Positions 18,776 to 29,500 are shown, numbered from the stretch's first letter. The stretch: 64,000 nucleotides of DNA from Catenovulum maritimum (GCF_001050375.1 NZ_KQ130483.1:286478-350477); one strand, 5' to 3'. Notes: generated by a model from the letters alone, not told the origin. A program made the numbers and translations.

Positions 18776-19126
18776 TTATGTATCTGACCAAACCGCAAAT
18801 TCGTTTCCACTCGGCTCTAAAAAGTGGAAACGTTTACCGCCAGGAAACTCAAATATTGGCTTAATGATACTGCCACCAGCAGCTTTAATCTTGCTCTGAA
18901 TTTGAGGTAAATTTTCAGCATAAAAAACAACTAACGCGCCTCCAGTTGCCACTCTTGATTCTAACTCACTCCGATAAAAACCACCTGTTATCGCTGTATC
19001 TTTAAACTCGGTATAATCAGGGCCATAATCTTGAAATTGCCAATTAAATACCGTTTTAAAAAACCTCTGAGTTGCTTGAATATTGCAAGCTGGTAGCTCC
19101 AAATAATTAATTGCGGTTGGTTTCAT
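18776..19126 (-). CDS. VOC (glyoxalase/bleomycin-resistance) superfamily protein
   Basis: 116-residue cytosolic protein with the paired beta-alpha-beta-beta-beta modules of the VOC fold: INYLELPACNIQATQRFF at the start, FYAENLPQIQSKIKAAGG in the middle and FHFLEPSGNEFAVW at the end, a pattern seen in small VOC enzymes. Metal ligands cannot be assigned safely. GAGGA 8 nt before the ATG at 19126 decides the start; an ATG at 19141 overlaps that site. Substrate unknown. Confidence 0.8.
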   Translation of the reverse strand: MKPTAINYLELPACNIQATQRFFKTVFNWQFQDYGPDYTEFKDTAITGGFYRSELESRVATGGALVVFYAENLPQIQSKIKAAGGSIIKPIFEFPGGKRFHFLEPSGNEFAVWSDT

Positions 19127-19160
19127 ATTACAATTCCTCAAATCAATTCTTTGTTTAGTT

Positions 19161-19323
19161 TATACCAGTTCCCCTAAATTTTTGGTCTATATTTTACGTA
19201 GAAAAAAAGTGTGCTAACAAGGCATGAATTGCCGCTACTCGTAAACTAATAACAAAATTCATAACGCAGTTTACGTGTTTTTTAACCCGTAAAATTGAGT
19301 AATAATTAGGATGGATTGGTATT
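19161..19323. repeat. MITE-like element of a second kind
   Basis: About 163 bp bounded by imperfect inverted repeats: ATACCAGTTCCCCTAAATT on the left (19162-19180) and, read in reverse complement, ATACCAATCCATCCTAATT on the right (19304-19322). The inside has GTGCTAACAAGGCATGAATTG and no coding capacity. I recall similar ATACCAAT-ended intergenic elements in Alteromonadales, but could not search. No second full copy is in the window; TATACCAAGCCTAATTAA at 60307 may be a lone end. Confidence 0.55.
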
Positions 19324-19364
19324 ATTTATTAACCAAAAATAAAGTTCATTCTCTAAAATTTAGT

Positions 19365-19392
19365 CAATAAAAAAGGCGAATAAAAATTCGCC
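19365..19392 (-). terminator. Rho-independent terminator of topA
   Basis: On the minus strand GGCGAAT, loop TTTT, ATTCGCC (stem 19375-19381 with 19386-19392), then a T-run (TTTTTTTATTG). It lies 29 nt after the topA stop. Confidence 0.85.
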
Positions 19393-19420
19393 TTTTGTTT
19401 AATTCAATTAACTCACTGCA

Positions 19421-22090
19421 CTAGCTCTTAGCTTTTGGTTTAGCCTTCGGCTTGGCTTTAGCCTTGGGTTTTGGTATCTCTTCAACCCACTTGCCATCTA
19501 CATACTTTGCAGACCAGCCTGTCGCTTTTACTTTGCCATCAACTTCAACTTCAGAGGCTAAATACTGCTCTTTAGACTTTCGGCTATATTTAATAATGGC
19601 AAGATTACCTGCATTATCTTTTTCAGGCCCATCAGCTAAATAATAAAACTTAGGTGAAATTCTGTCTCTAAAGCGCTTTAACTCTTCTACTTTTGGCGCT
19701 CTAGTTTCCCTTGATTTAGGGAAGTTGTGAGCTGCCATAAAGATGCCTGAAGCACCATCTCTTAACATAAAGTAAGCATCTGATTTTTCACAAGGTAATT
19801 CTGGTAAAGGCACAGGATCTTCTTTTGGTGGCGCTGGTTGTCCATTTCTTAATAATTTGCGTGTGTTTTTACATTCATCATTAGTACAACCAAAATATTT
19901 GCCGAATCGGCCATTTTTAAGCTGCATTTCAGATTCACATTTATCACACTCTATAATTGGGCCATCATAGCCTTTAATCTTGAACTGACCTTGCTCTACT
20001 TCAAAACCATCACACAACGGATTATTACCACAAACATGTAATTTACGTTCTGTATCGATTAGATAGCTGTCCATAGCTGTACCACATTTTTCACAGCGTT
20101 TTTTTGCAAGTAAAGCATTTGTTTCGGCTTCTTCATCGTTAGCGTCAACTGCTTCTTCACCCGGGGTTAAGTTCATTGTTTTAGTACAACGTTCTTTTGG
20201 TGGTAAAGCGTAGCCTGAACAACCTAGGAAAACACCTGTAGAAGCCGTTCTAATCGTCATATGGCGATTACAGTCCGGACAATCAATATTGGTACTAATT
20301 GGTTGGTTTAATCGCATACCACCGTCTTCTGGTGGTTTTTCAGCTAATTCAAGTTTATTACTAAAGCCAGAATAGAATTGGTCAAGCACAGCTATCCACT
20401 GCAAATCACCATTTGCTATGTCATCTAAATGCTTTTCCATATTCGCTGTGAAATCAAAACTCATTAAATCGTCAAAATTCTCTAACAATCTATCTGTGAC
20501 AATTTCACCCATTTTTTCAGCATAGAAACGCTTACTTTCTAATCTGACATAGCCACGATCTTGTATCGTACTAATGATAGAAGCATAAGTTGAAGGTCGG
20601 CCTATACCTTTTTTCTCTAATTCTTTAACTAAAGCCGCTTCACTGAACCTTGCAGGTGGCTTAGTAAAGTGCTGTTTAGGATCGAGCTTATCAAGGATTA
20701 AACTATCGCCAACATTCACGGCTGGTAACAGTTGGTCTTCAGCTCCTTTTTTAGAAGCTGGCGGCTGAACTCGTGTCCAACCATCAAAAACCAAGACTCG
20801 ACCTTTAGCTTTTAACTCGAAATCAGAAGCTTTTACTGTGATAGTACTAGAGTTATATTTTGCAGGAACCATTTGGCAGGCCACAAATTGACGCCAGATC
20901 AGTTCATATAATCGTTTAGCATCCGCATCGACCCCGTCAACTAACTCTGCAACTGTAGTGACAACAGAAGGACGTATGGCTTCATGGGCCTCTTGAGCGC
21001 CATCTTTACTACCGTATATTTTAGCTTCATCTGGTAAGTAGTTGTTACCATAATTATCGGCAATAAAATCTCGACAGCTTGCAACCGCTTCAGCACTTAG
21101 ATTGGTTGAGTCGGTTCTCATATAAGTGATGTAACCCGCTTCATAAAGTCGCTGAGCAAGCATCATAGTTTTCTTCACACCAAAGCCAAGACGCGTACTC
21201 GCAGCTTGTTGTAAGGTAGACGTTATAAAAGGAGCACTTGGTCGGCTAGAAGTTGGGCGTGTCTCACAATCTGAAACTTGATAATCAGCTGGTTCAAGTT
21301 TAGCAAACGCAGCATCCGCTTGTGCTTTATTAACAGGTCTGAAGTTTTTACCGTTTTGTTTAACGACTTCTAAGCGTAAGTTTTCTTTACCGGCTGTGTT
21401 TGTATCTGCGTGGATATCCCAGAACTCTTCCGGAATAAAAGCTTTGATTTCTCTTTCACGTTCAACAACTAAGCGAACAGCTACTGATTGAACTCGGCCG
21501 GCAGATAAACCTCTAGCGACTTTTTTCCACAATAACGGAGAAACCATAAAACCAACAACACGGTCTAAAAATCGTCTTGCTTGTTGGGCATTAACACGGT
21601 CAATATTTAATTCATCAGGTTGAGAGAAAGCTTCTTGAATTGCTTTTTTAGTAATTTCATTAAATACAACTCTTTTGTATTTAGTATCTTCGCCGCCAAT
21701 CACTTCACGTAAGTGCCAAGCGATTGCTTCTCCCTCTCTATCCAAATCCGTTGCGAGATAAACAGTGTCAGCTGTTTTCGCTAGTTTTTGTAGTTCAGCT
21801 ACGACTTTTTCTTTACCGGGTAAGATGTCATATTCAGCTTGCCAGCTTTGTTCTGGGTTTACACCCATTCTTGCAACTAGCGCAGCTTTTTCTTTTTTCT
21901 TTTTATAAGCAGCTTTTTCTTCTGCTGACATTTTTTTAGTGTCAGCAGTTAGTCCAACCTTACCTTTTGATGAAGTTGGTAAATCTCTAATATGACCAAT
22001 ACTCGATTTAACAACATATTGGTTGCCTAGATACTTATTGATTGTTTTCGCTTTGGCTGGCGATTCGACAATTACGAGTGACTTTCCCAT
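19421..22090 (-). CDS. topA: DNA topoisomerase I
   Basis: Type IA topoisomerase that relaxes negative supercoils. The Toprim domain starts [20 protein letters not shown] and has [16 protein letters not shown] at about 114-129; the active-site tyrosine is Y323 in [13 protein letters not shown]. After the catalytic core come tetracysteine zinc modules ([24 protein letters not shown]) and a basic C-terminal tail of repeated Lys-Pro-Lys-Ala. 889 residues, slightly longer than E. coli TopA. The Lys-rich insert at about 50-72 matches a variable linker in E. coli TopA and is not remarkable. Monocistronic with its own terminator. Confidence 0.97.
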   Translation of the reverse strand: MGKSLVIVESPAKAKTINKYLGNQYVVKSSIGHIRDLPTSSKGKVGLTADTKKMSAEEKAAYKKKKEKAALVARMGVNPEQSWQAEYDILPGKEKVVAELQKLAKTADTVYLATDLDREGEAIAWHLREVIGGEDTKYKRVVFNEITKKAIQEAFSQPDELNIDRVNAQQARRFLDRVVGFMVSPLLWKKVARGLSAGRVQSVAVRLVVEREREIKAFIPEEFWDIHADTNTAGKENLRLEVVKQNGKNFRPVNKAQADAAFAKLEPADYQVSDCETRPTSSRPSAPFITSTLQQAASTRLGFGVKKTMMLAQRLYEAGYITYMRTDSTNLSAEAVASCRDFIADNYGNNYLPDEAKIYGSKDGAQEAHEAIRPSVVTTVAELVDGVDADAKRLYELIWRQFVACQMVPAKYNSSTITVKASDFELKAKGRVLVFDGWTRVQPPASKKGAEDQLLPAVNVGDSLILDKLDPKQHFTKPPARFSEAALVKELEKKGIGRPSTYASIISTIQDRGYVRLESKRFYAEKMGEIVTDRLLENFDDLMSFDFTANMEKHLDDIANGDLQWIAVLDQFYSGFSNKLELAEKPPEDGGMRLNQPISTNIDCPDCNRHMTIRTASTGVFLGCSGYALPPKERCTKTMNLTPGEEAVDANDEEAETNALLAKKRCEKCGTAMDSYLIDTERKLHVCGNNPLCDGFEVEQGQFKIKGYDGPIIECDKCESEMQLKNGRFGKYFGCTNDECKNTRKLLRNGQPAPPKEDPVPLPELPCEKSDAYFMLRDGASGIFMAAHNFPKSRETRAPKVEELKRFRDRISPKFYYLADGPEKDNAGNLAIIKYSRKSKEQYLASEVEVDGKVKATGWSAKYVDGKWVEEIPKPKAKAKPKAKPKAKS

Positions 22091-22278
22091 ATGATATCAA
22101 TAGTTCTATAAATTAATTGGAATAAAACAGTGCAAAACGCACCTCTTTTTTAAAGATATATAGATAAAAGAATAATCTAGCAAGCCTTTTTATCCAGATA
22201 TTTGTATTTAGCCGCTGATCGGAGAAAAATTCGTCTATATTTTAAGTATTCTTTCATAAATTTAACATTTATAACTTT

Positions 22279-23463
22279 ATGAAGTATTACGAAGTCAATT
22301 TTGATGGTCAAATTTCCCCAACACACAATTTTTCAGGGTTATCTATTGGTAACCTAGCTTCGATTAACTCAAAAAACAAACTTGCCAATCCAGATAAAGC
22401 GAGCCAAGAATGGTTAAATAAGTTTAATTTATTAACTAATTTAGGCATTCACCAATACAGCTTACCGATCCATTCTAGACCAAATAAACAATTACTCGAA
22501 CAAATTGGCGTATTTAATCAAACTGACTTTGATAAATTAGATGAAAAATTAAAAAACTCTTTGCTGTCTGCTTCGTCTATGTGGGCCGCAAATGCAGCAA
22601 CTGTAAGCCCATCATGCGATACTTTAGATGGCAAATTACATATTACACCGGCTAATTTACAAACTTATTTTCATCGTTTAATTGAGACTTCAACTACCAA
22701 ACAAAATTTAGCCAACATATTTAACGATTCTCAGCTTTTCACCCTGCATCAAGCTTTACCAAATCATACTTGGTTTGCCGACGAAGGGTCTGCAAACCAT
22801 ATTAGATTAAGCCCAGATCATGGTGTAAAAGGGTTAAATATATTTATCTACGGATTTGACCCTATGTCGCCTGTCGTAGCTAAACTGATCTACCCAGCAA
22901 GACAGTCAAAACAAGCCGGTTTAGCAATTGCCAGAAAACATAAATTAGATCCGGATTACACGCTACATATCCAACAAAATCCTAACGCGATAAATGCTGG
23001 CGTTTTTCACAATGATGTCATTTCTGTCGGTAATGAAAATCTATTTTTCTACCATCAACTTAGCTTTGCAAACACAGCAGCTGTCATAGCGAAAATAAAA
23101 CAGAAATGGCAAGATTTTTACCCGAATAAACCTTTGTATCTAATTGAAATTACAGAACAAGAGCTAAGTTTAAAGCAAGCCGTTCAAACCTATTTATTTA
23201 ATAGCCAGATTGTGACTCTGCCAGACCAAAAAATGGCTTTAATTTGCCCTGTGCAATGTAAAAAAAACCAAGTAACAGCAGATATAATTAAAAGCGTTCT
23301 ACAAGGCGACAATCCAATTCAGAGCGTGCATTTTGTAGATTTAAGTGAAAGTATGGCAAACGGCGGAGGACCCGCCTGTTTGCGCTTAAGAGTGGTTTTA
23401 AATCAAAAGGAACTTAAATCAATCACTATCAACAACCGTAATGGCATAGGCCGTCACAGTTGA
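22279..23463 (+). pseudogene. astB: N-succinylarginine dihydrolase, 3'-truncated
   Basis: AstB hydrolyses N-succinylarginine to succinylornithine, ammonia and CO2 in arginine catabolism. From residue 1 to about 380 the protein follows E. coli AstB: EVNFDGQISPTHNFSGLS, WAANAATVSPSCDTLDGK, the Glu in ADEGSANHIRL, GVFHNDVISVGN, and the nucleophile C367 in MANGGGPACLRLRVVL. Just after that it ends in an unrelated 13-residue tail that reads antisense through the end of the convergent Ig-like gene. Family members have about 445 residues, so roughly 65 C-terminal residues are missing. No astA, astC, astD or astE lies nearby. All catalytic residues remain, so residual activity cannot be excluded, but I read it as a decaying remnant. 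Confidence 0.8.
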
Positions 23464-26400
23464 AGCTCGAGTATCTGTTGCTTCCGTTGTGATAGTGATA
23501 GTCAGTGGTGCAGCATCGACCGAGTTTCCTTCTCCAGCAACTTCTCGTTTAACAGTAAACGGGAAGCCTTGTGGAATTGCCGTATTGGTTTCACCAACAG
23601 TAAAACTAGTTGTTCCAACTAATTCACCATTAGAAGTTTGCACATCTATTTTCGTACCTGCCGGCATAGGGTTATTATTTAAGTCCGTTAGATAGACAGT
23701 AAAGTTAACACTAGATACGCCATCACCATAGGTAACACAAGCTGCATCTGTACTGCCTGTTCGACATAGATTAATCACCCCAGTAGAGGAATCTATCTCT
23801 GAATTATCAGCAATAATACGAATTCTCGCATTATCATCCGACATAACAAGCGTTAAGCTGCGTCGAACAGACACTAAATCACGACTACAAACACCCGCGG
23901 TTTGATTTTCAACCGTGCAGGCTAAACCATTATATATTCCATTTCCTTTATTGTAAGTTTGGTCATTATTGATATCGATAAACTCTTCATCAGCAGCTCC
24001 TAAAAGTATATATTCATCTGCATTTGATGAGGTTCTAAAACAATCATCTTCATCAACACCCGGTGCAAATGTAACATCTCCTCGGTCAATAAAAGGAGTA
24101 TTAGGATCTGCCGGTGCAGGTGCTGGTGTTAAACCAGATTGAATACCACAGAACACACCATCTTGGTTGTCATCTCGATGCGCTTCAGCTAAATCATAAA
24201 ATGTTTCACCTGCGTCATAAATACCGTTTTTATTAGCATCAACAAAGGTTTCCTCACCAAAGGCATAAGCTAAAATACCGACTCTACCCGCTCTAGCTCG
24301 ACGTAACGAAACCGGAGATGCAAGTGCAAAGTCATAACAAGGTTTGCCATCTACAGCAGTATCATTTGCTGGATCATTATCATTACCAATATCACAAAAT
24401 CCATCATCTAAATTATCGCCTTGCGGCTTAGGATCGACAGATCTCCAAGTTGTTGTACAAACCCCATTCGTAGTTGAACATGAACCTGCTGATGTGTTAC
24501 CACCTTCAGCAAAAAATGTCACAGTCGTACCATCAATTACAGGATGGTTTGTATGATCTGACATAACAACGGTTAACTCACTTTCGCCCGATATCACATC
24601 CCAGCCATACACATTGAAATGCTCAGCAGCGAAAGTGAAACTGTTTTGATCGGCAATACCAGATGTAGATGAGAGTTTATTAGAAACGGCATAAGCAACT
24701 AAATCATCACTCGAGTCAACCAACTCAGCTAAAACGACTATAGCAGAAGCAAATCGACCCGATTTAACGTTAACTTGTACTGTACCATCGGTAAAAGATA
24801 TTGCTTCAGTTGGTGATAATTCTATTCCGCCTAAACCGTTAATTTCGCCTATATCATTCGCAAGTGAAAATTTAACTTTTTGTCCTGCTTTAGGATTATT
24901 ATTATCATCTAAAACTTTAAATGTTAGCGTTGCCTTATCAGCTGTGCCCGTTCCAGGGAATGTAATAACCGGATTATCCGTAACAACTTCATCTGCAATT
25001 TCGGTAGAGACAAACAAAACAGAATCCGCTGGTACATCATCTAAAACGACTGTTCCATTTGCACTCAGTGAGCGAGTGCCTGCAATTGCTGTGGCAGTTA
25101 CTACATCTTGACTTTCACAGCCATCCGCAACATAAGTAGCTTTAGCAACACCATTAATAGATTTAACAACAGAATCTATTTTAGCTTTAGGCTCTTCAAG
25201 TGAAGCACAGGCTGATGAAAACAACACATCAATAGGAGCGGTGTAAGGCGTATCATCTTCTAGATTAATAATATTCACCACTAAGGTAGCCGTTCTACCT
25301 GGTGCTAACGAAGCTAAGTCAGTGGTGCCATCAACTTCTTTAACTAAAACGGTTTCTTCAAAACTGCCGTTCACTTGGTTACCCATGGCAATATTGGCTG
25401 CGCCAATTTGGAAAAAGGCAGTTGTTGTTCCTGAAGCATTTGAACTTGGTAAGGTAATATCTAACTGTCCAGCGCCAATCCCCTCTCCGGCATTAACATC
25501 AACATAAGCGAAACCATTTGAATTAGTCAGTATTCGGCCATTTTCTGGACTCAAATTACCATTATCCGTTGTTACATTGACTAACATATTAGGTATGCCT
25601 GTGCCGTTGACACCTGAATCTTCTTCAGTCACCTTAATCACTAAAACCCTTGGTTGAGTTAAAGTGACAGAAGTATCTAAAGTACATCCTGTTCCATTAG
25701 TCTTGTCTGCACCATCAGCCGAACAATCATACATTAGGGCTGTCACGTCATATGCTGCGTCTTGCTCGATTTCATCTCCAGCAGATTCAAAAAATTCAAA
25801 TGCTTGAGCGGTTTCAAAAGTGGCCGTTAATTGTCCAGCACCTTTAACTGAACCTGGGGTTAAATCTAAGGTCGCAACCCCTTGTTCATTGGTAATAGCG
25901 GTTCCTAGTTGTGGAAATAAATTACCTAAACTCGTCGTAAACTGAATCACTGCATTTTCAACTGGATTACTACTAGAGTCAGTTAATCTAGCAATTAACT
26001 CTCCTTGAACACTGGTAGAAACCGTATTGATATCATTCTCTGTCCCTTTTTCCACAAGCCTTAAATCTAGTTGATATCTGTCACTAATTATATTGATATC
26101 ATCACCCGCACTAGTATAAAGAATAGTATTAGAACTAACCGTTCCAGTCGCAACTTCTATACTCGCTTGAGCACTGCCAGCATCAGGAACGCTACCGGCT
26201 CTAAGCGCTATCGTCGCTATGCCATTACTAGTAATTGCTCTAGCTGAAGACGGAGATAAAATTCCAACATTTGCATTAAACGAAACTAGTGCAATTTCAT
26301 TGGCTGGTAAAACAGCACCGTTTTTCATTACAGTTGCTTTAAGTAAACCTTTGTTAGCCGCACTCACTTGATTGATCGCAACAGTGTTAGTCTCAACATC

Positions 26401-27273
26401 CAGTAATTCAAGCACAATAGAATAGTCACTAGAAACGGTTTCACTTGGAATTTGGGTTGTCGATACTTGATAATTGAAATTTTGGGTCACGTCATTGGAA
26501 GAAATTGAGATAGCGTCTGCAGAAGCAACGCCGTTACCATTTAGCCTGAATAATGCGTAACCGGTAGAATTAGTCAATGTAGAACTAACGTTTAAACTAG
26601 CTAAAGACGTACTAGCATTAACGATAGCATCAGCAACAGGTGTGGTGTTGTCCGATTCCATCACACGAATAACAAGATATATAGGCTCAATCGAATTAAT
26701 ATTATTAACTCCATTATCTCCATTTTTAATTGTACAGTTCGTCTCATTAACTGTTAGTGGCTCAGCATCAAAATCGGCAGGGCATTTAAAGAAATTTCCT
26801 GTAAGAATGACATTATCAGAACTACCACCAGAGCTCCCACCACCAGCACTGGTGTAGTTTAGAGTTTGAGTAATATCAGACTCGCCAGAGGGAGTGTAGG
26901 ATACAGTCAGCACATCAGCAGTTACTTCTGTTCCTGGTGACAATACAATTATGGCTTGACCAGAAGTATTAGTTGCCACCGAAGTTGAAGGCGAAATACT
27001 ACCGGCGCTGGTGCCAAAATTTATAATTTGATTTGAAGCTGGGCTGCCATTTGCAAGCAAGGTTGCTGTTACAGTTAACTTGTTATCGACTGACGTTGTA
27101 TAGGGTTCTATAGATTGTCCGGTATTATCCACTGCGGATAAGGTTAAACTATAATTAACCGACTCTTCTGTACTGCCTTCACTGTTTTGATCTTCTAATG
27201 TACCTCCTCCACTACATGCACTTAACAATGTAATAAATAAGGTAACGAGCCAATAGCGATACTGCTTTAGCAT
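23419..27273 (-). CDS. Large lipoprotein with tandem bacterial Ig-like domains
   Basis: 1284-residue lipid-anchored protein: signal peptide with lipobox LLSAC, then about nine Ig-like (Big_1/invasin-type) modules recognisable by recurring phrases such as ATVTATLLANGSPASNQI, ITSNGIATIALRAGS, ITNEQGVATLDLTPGS and LTNSNGFAYVDVNAGEG. Near the C-terminus are Asp/Asn-rich loops (DANKNGIYDAGETFYD, DDNQDGVFCG, DINNDQTYNKGNG) like calcium-binding loops, and many cysteines. The start is the ATG at 27273, with GGAG 6 nt upstream. Likely a surface or periplasmic structural protein or adhesin. Its 3' end overlaps the truncated astB by 45 nt. Confidence 0.85.
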   Translation of the reverse strand: MLKQYRYWLVTLFITLLSACSGGGTLEDQNSEGSTEESVNYSLTLSAVDNTGQSIEPYTTSVDNKLTVTATLLANGSPASNQIINFGTSAGSISPSTSVATNTSGQAIIVLSPGTEVTADVLTVSYTPSGESDITQTLNYTSAGGGSSGGSSDNVILTGNFFKCPADFDAEPLTVNETNCTIKNGDNGVNNINSIEPIYLVIRVMESDNTTPVADAIVNASTSLASLNVSSTLTNSTGYALFRLNGNGVASADAISISSNDVTQNFNYQVSTTQIPSETVSSDYSIVLELLDVETNTVAINQVSAANKGLLKATVMKNGAVLPANEIALVSFNANVGILSPSSARAITSNGIATIALRAGSVPDAGSAQASIEVATGTVSSNTILYTSAGDDINIISDRYQLDLRLVEKGTENDINTVSTSVQGELIARLTDSSSNPVENAVIQFTTSLGNLFPQLGTAITNEQGVATLDLTPGSVKGAGQLTATFETAQAFEFFESAGDEIEQDAAYDVTALMYDCSADGADKTNGTGCTLDTSVTLTQPRVLVIKVTEEDSGVNGTGIPNMLVNVTTDNGNLSPENGRILTNSNGFAYVDVNAGEGIGAGQLDITLPSSNASGTTTAFFQIGAANIAMGNQVNGSFEETVLVKEVDGTTDLASLAPGRTATLVVNIINLEDDTPYTAPIDVLFSSACASLEEPKAKIDSVVKSINGVAKATYVADGCESQDVVTATAIAGTRSLSANGTVVLDDVPADSVLFVSTEIADEVVTDNPVITFPGTGTADKATLTFKVLDDNNNPKAGQKVKFSLANDIGEINGLGGIELSPTEAISFTDGTVQVNVKSGRFASAIVVLAELVDSSDDLVAYAVSNKLSSTSGIADQNSFTFAAEHFNVYGWDVISGESELTVVMSDHTNHPVIDGTTVTFFAEGGNTSAGSCSTTNGVCTTTWRSVDPKPQGDNLDDGFCDIGNDNDPANDTAVDGKPCYDFALASPVSLRRARAGRVGILAYAFGEETFVDANKNGIYDAGETFYDLAEAHRDDNQDGVFCGIQSGLTPAPAPADPNTPFIDRGDVTFAPGVDEDDCFRTSSNADEYILLGAADEEFIDINNDQTYNKGNGIYNGLACTVENQTAGVCSRDLVSVRRSLTLVMSDDNARIRIIADNSEIDSSTGVINLCRTGSTDAACVTYGDGVSSVNFTVYLTDLNNNPMPAGTKIDVQTSNGELVGTTSFTVGETNTAIPQGFPFTVKREVAGEGNSVDAAPLTITITTEATDTRASTVTAYAITVVDSD

Positions 27274-27406
27274 TTTGCACTCCATGGTCTTAAGTTCTAT
27301 AGTAATGTATTCTCAATAATACTAGCCCAAATTTGTTTTAACTCACAGTTATCACAAACAAATTATCTAGATATTTTTCACAAAATTAAAATAATTGGAG
27401 ACAATC

Positions 27407-28711
27407 TTGATTCAAAACAGCGTAAGCCTGCTAAAAACAAGCCTGACATTCAGAATAATCATAGCTATGGTACTTGGTATTTTAGTTGGTAAGTTATTTG
27501 GACTAGGTGTTAGCAAAGAAACCGACACACTAATAAACCTAGGTATTTTCGAGTTATCATTAAAAGGCTTCTTTGTTGAAGGCATTTTTCATGTTGGAGG
27601 TCAAATATTTATCACCAGCTTAAAAATGTTAGTTGTGCCTCTGGTATTTGTCTCATTAGTTTGCGGTACCTGCTCCTTGAACGATTCAGCCAAAATCGGA
27701 AGATTAGGCGTAAAATCATTAGCCCTCTACCTAATTACAACCGCCATAGCGATTACACTTGCTTTAAGTGTCGCAACTTTTATTGAACCGGGACAAGGCT
27801 TTACTTTACAGACCCAAACAGAATTTACACCTAAGCCCGCGCCTAGCTTTGTCGAGGTTGTTTTAGGCATGTTTCCAAGTAACCCGATAGATGCGATGGC
27901 GAAAGGCAATATGCTACAAATAATTGTTTTTGCAATTTTATTTGGTATCGCAATGGCATTATCAGGTAAAGCTGGCGAAAGATTATCTGCCTTATTTTTC
28001 GACTTAAACGAAGTCATCATGAAGTTAGTCGCTATTTTAATGAATCTAGCGCCATACGGCGTGTTTTTCTTAATGGCAAAATTATTTACTTATCTAGACT
28101 ATTTAGCCATTGAACCACTCATTTGGTACTTTTTAACCGTCTTAGCCGTACTTTTTATCCATGCACTAATTACATACCCACTCATTTTAAAATTTTTAAG
28201 CGGCCTAAATCCGGTGATATTTTTAACCAAGATGAAAGAAGCCGCTCTTTTTGCATTTAGCACATCGAGCAGCAACGCCACCATGCCAATTACCATGAGA
28301 ACTGTGACAGAGAAGATGGGCGTTAATAACTCGGTTTCATCTTTCACAGTGCCATTAGGCGCAACCATCAATATGGATGGAACTGCGATTATGCAAGGGG
28401 TTGCGACTGTGTTTATTGCGCAGGTTTTTGCAATCGATTTAAGTATGGCTGATTACGTTGCGGTATTATTAACCGCAACCTTAGCTTCGATTGGCGCTGC
28501 AGGTGTGCCAGGTGTGGGTCTTATATTACTTGCAATGGTTTTCCAACAGGTTGGACTGCCAGTTGAAGGGATTGCATTAATCATAGGTGTTGATAGATTA
28601 TTAGATATGACTCGAACCGCGGTCAATGTTACTGGTGACTCTATGGTCAGCTGTATTGTCGCTAAGAGTGAAAAAGAGTTAGATATGGCGAAATTTAACA
28701 AGCCAATGTAA
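27407..28711 (+). CDS. Dicarboxylate/amino acid:cation symporter (DAACS family)
   Basis: Inner-membrane secondary transporter of the GltP/GltT/DctA kind, which imports aspartate, glutamate or C4-dicarboxylates with Na+ or H+. Eight membrane segments plus two re-entrant hairpins are expected; the diagnostic motifs are the serine-rich FSTSSSNATMPITMRT (hairpin 1), NMDGTAIMQG (unwound segment 7) and DRLLDMTRTAVNVTGD (segment 8). 434 residues. The start is a TTG at 27407 with GGAG 6 nt upstream; an earlier TTG at 27395 lacks one. Substrate cannot be set from sequence alone, though the segment-8 arginine in MTRTAVNV favours an acidic amino acid or dicarboxylate. Confidence 0.9.
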   Translation: MIQNSVSLLKTSLTFRIIIAMVLGILVGKLFGLGVSKETDTLINLGIFELSLKGFFVEGIFHVGGQIFITSLKMLVVPLVFVSLVCGTCSLNDSAKIGRLGVKSLALYLITTAIAITLALSVATFIEPGQGFTLQTQTEFTPKPAPSFVEVVLGMFPSNPIDAMAKGNMLQIIVFAILFGIAMALSGKAGERLSALFFDLNEVIMKLVAILMNLAPYGVFFLMAKLFTYLDYLAIEPLIWYFLTVLAVLFIHALITYPLILKFLSGLNPVIFLTKMKEAALFAFSTSSSNATMPITMRTVTEKMGVNNSVSSFTVPLGATINMDGTAIMQGVATVFIAQVFAIDLSMADYVAVLLTATLASIGAAGVPGVGLILLAMVFQQVGLPVEGIALIIGVDRLLDMTRTAVNVTGDSMVSCIVAKSEKELDMAKFNKPM

Positions 28712-28748
28712 AGCGATTAATTTTCACGAGTAAAATTTAAGCAAAATT

Positions 28749-28780
28749 AACAAGCTCAATCATTTATGCTTGAGCTTGTT
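28749..28780 (+). terminator. Hairpin terminator after the symporter gene
   Basis: Perfect 11-bp stem AACAAGCTCAA/TTGAGCTTGTT (28749-28759 with 28770-28780) with a 10-nt loop, 37 nt after the stop, followed by ATTAATAT, a weak U-run. Confidence 0.65.
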
Positions 28781-28854
28781 ATTAATATCTAATTACCTTT
28801 ACCCTATCAGCCAAGGTTTTCGTTTTAATTGACCAATAGATATCTTTAGTTGTT

Positions 28855-29463
28855 TTAATCGATAAGGTTGAGTTGCTTAAGCAATGCCTGTAATTCGCTA
28901 ATACCCACCACTCTATAAGCATCTATGCCTAAAGCTAAAGCGGCATCAACATTAATTTGGTTATCATCAACAAATAATACCTGCTCTGGCGATACCGAGA
29001 GTTCATCCAACATGAGTTGATAAATGTCAGAATTTGGTTTTACCGCCCCCATTTTAAAAGACACAAATTGATAATCTAATTGAGCAAGCAGCTGCATTTT
29101 TTCAATTTCAGGCCAATGAATCAAATTAGTATTGGTTAAACAGGCTACTTTATAATCTAGCTTTAACTGATTAATTATTTTCTCTACACTTGGAAACACA
29201 CCTTTAATCCAGGTTGAATATGAATCTACAAATTCTTGCTCGCTTACAGCTAAATCAAATTCATTGATCAGCTCACGGACAAAGGTGTCAGGAGACATTA
29301 AACCTTTTTCAAATGCTTGAACATTGTCAGAATTAATCCATTTAAGCCAAAATTCAGGCAAAGTCAGTCGATTTCCAAGCCAAGATAAAATATCTTGGAC
29401 GCCCGAAATATCCAATAAGACACCGCCTAAATCAAAAACAATAACTTCATACTTTCTTTGCAT
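28855..29463 (-). CDS. HAD superfamily phosphatase-like hydrolase
   Basis: 202-residue cytosolic HAD hydrolase of the YihX/haloacid dehalogenase type. Motif I is FDLGGVLLD (nucleophile Asp about residue 11; the second Asp is replaced by Gly in DLGG, as in YihX-like members), motif II is CLTNTN, motif III is the Lys in GAVKPNSDIY, and motif IV is FVDDNQINV. An alpha-helical cap lies between I and II. The ATG at 29463 gives the expected N-terminus; a TTG at 29475 is possible. It lies 37 nt downstream of the aldo/keto reductase gene and could share its transcript. Substrate probably a sugar phosphate or nucleotide; not determinable. Confidence 0.82.
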   Translation of the reverse strand: MQRKYEVIVFDLGGVLLDISGVQDILSWLGNRLTLPEFWLKWINSDNVQAFEKGLMSPDTFVRELINEFDLAVSEQEFVDSYSTWIKGVFPSVEKIINQLKLDYKVACLTNTNLIHWPEIEKMQLLAQLDYQFVSFKMGAVKPNSDIYQLMLDELSVSPEQVLFVDDNQINVDAALALGIDAYRVVGISELQALLKQLNLID

Positions 29464-29500
29464 AAAATCTAACAAACCTTAATAAACTGGCTTTATGGCT

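Noticed and set aside
18619-18810. Open frame of about 63 codons over repeat copy B
   Set aside because: It runs through the repeat and into the VOC gene in another frame; no ribosome-binding site or family pattern.
21870-21945. Lysine-rich insert in TopA
   Set aside because: E. coli TopA has a similar Lys-rich linker at the same place, so it is not unusual.
23489-26857. Several long plus-strand frames across the Ig-like lipoprotein gene
   Set aside because: They are antisense shadows of a long repetitive coding region and lack starts with ribosome-binding sites.
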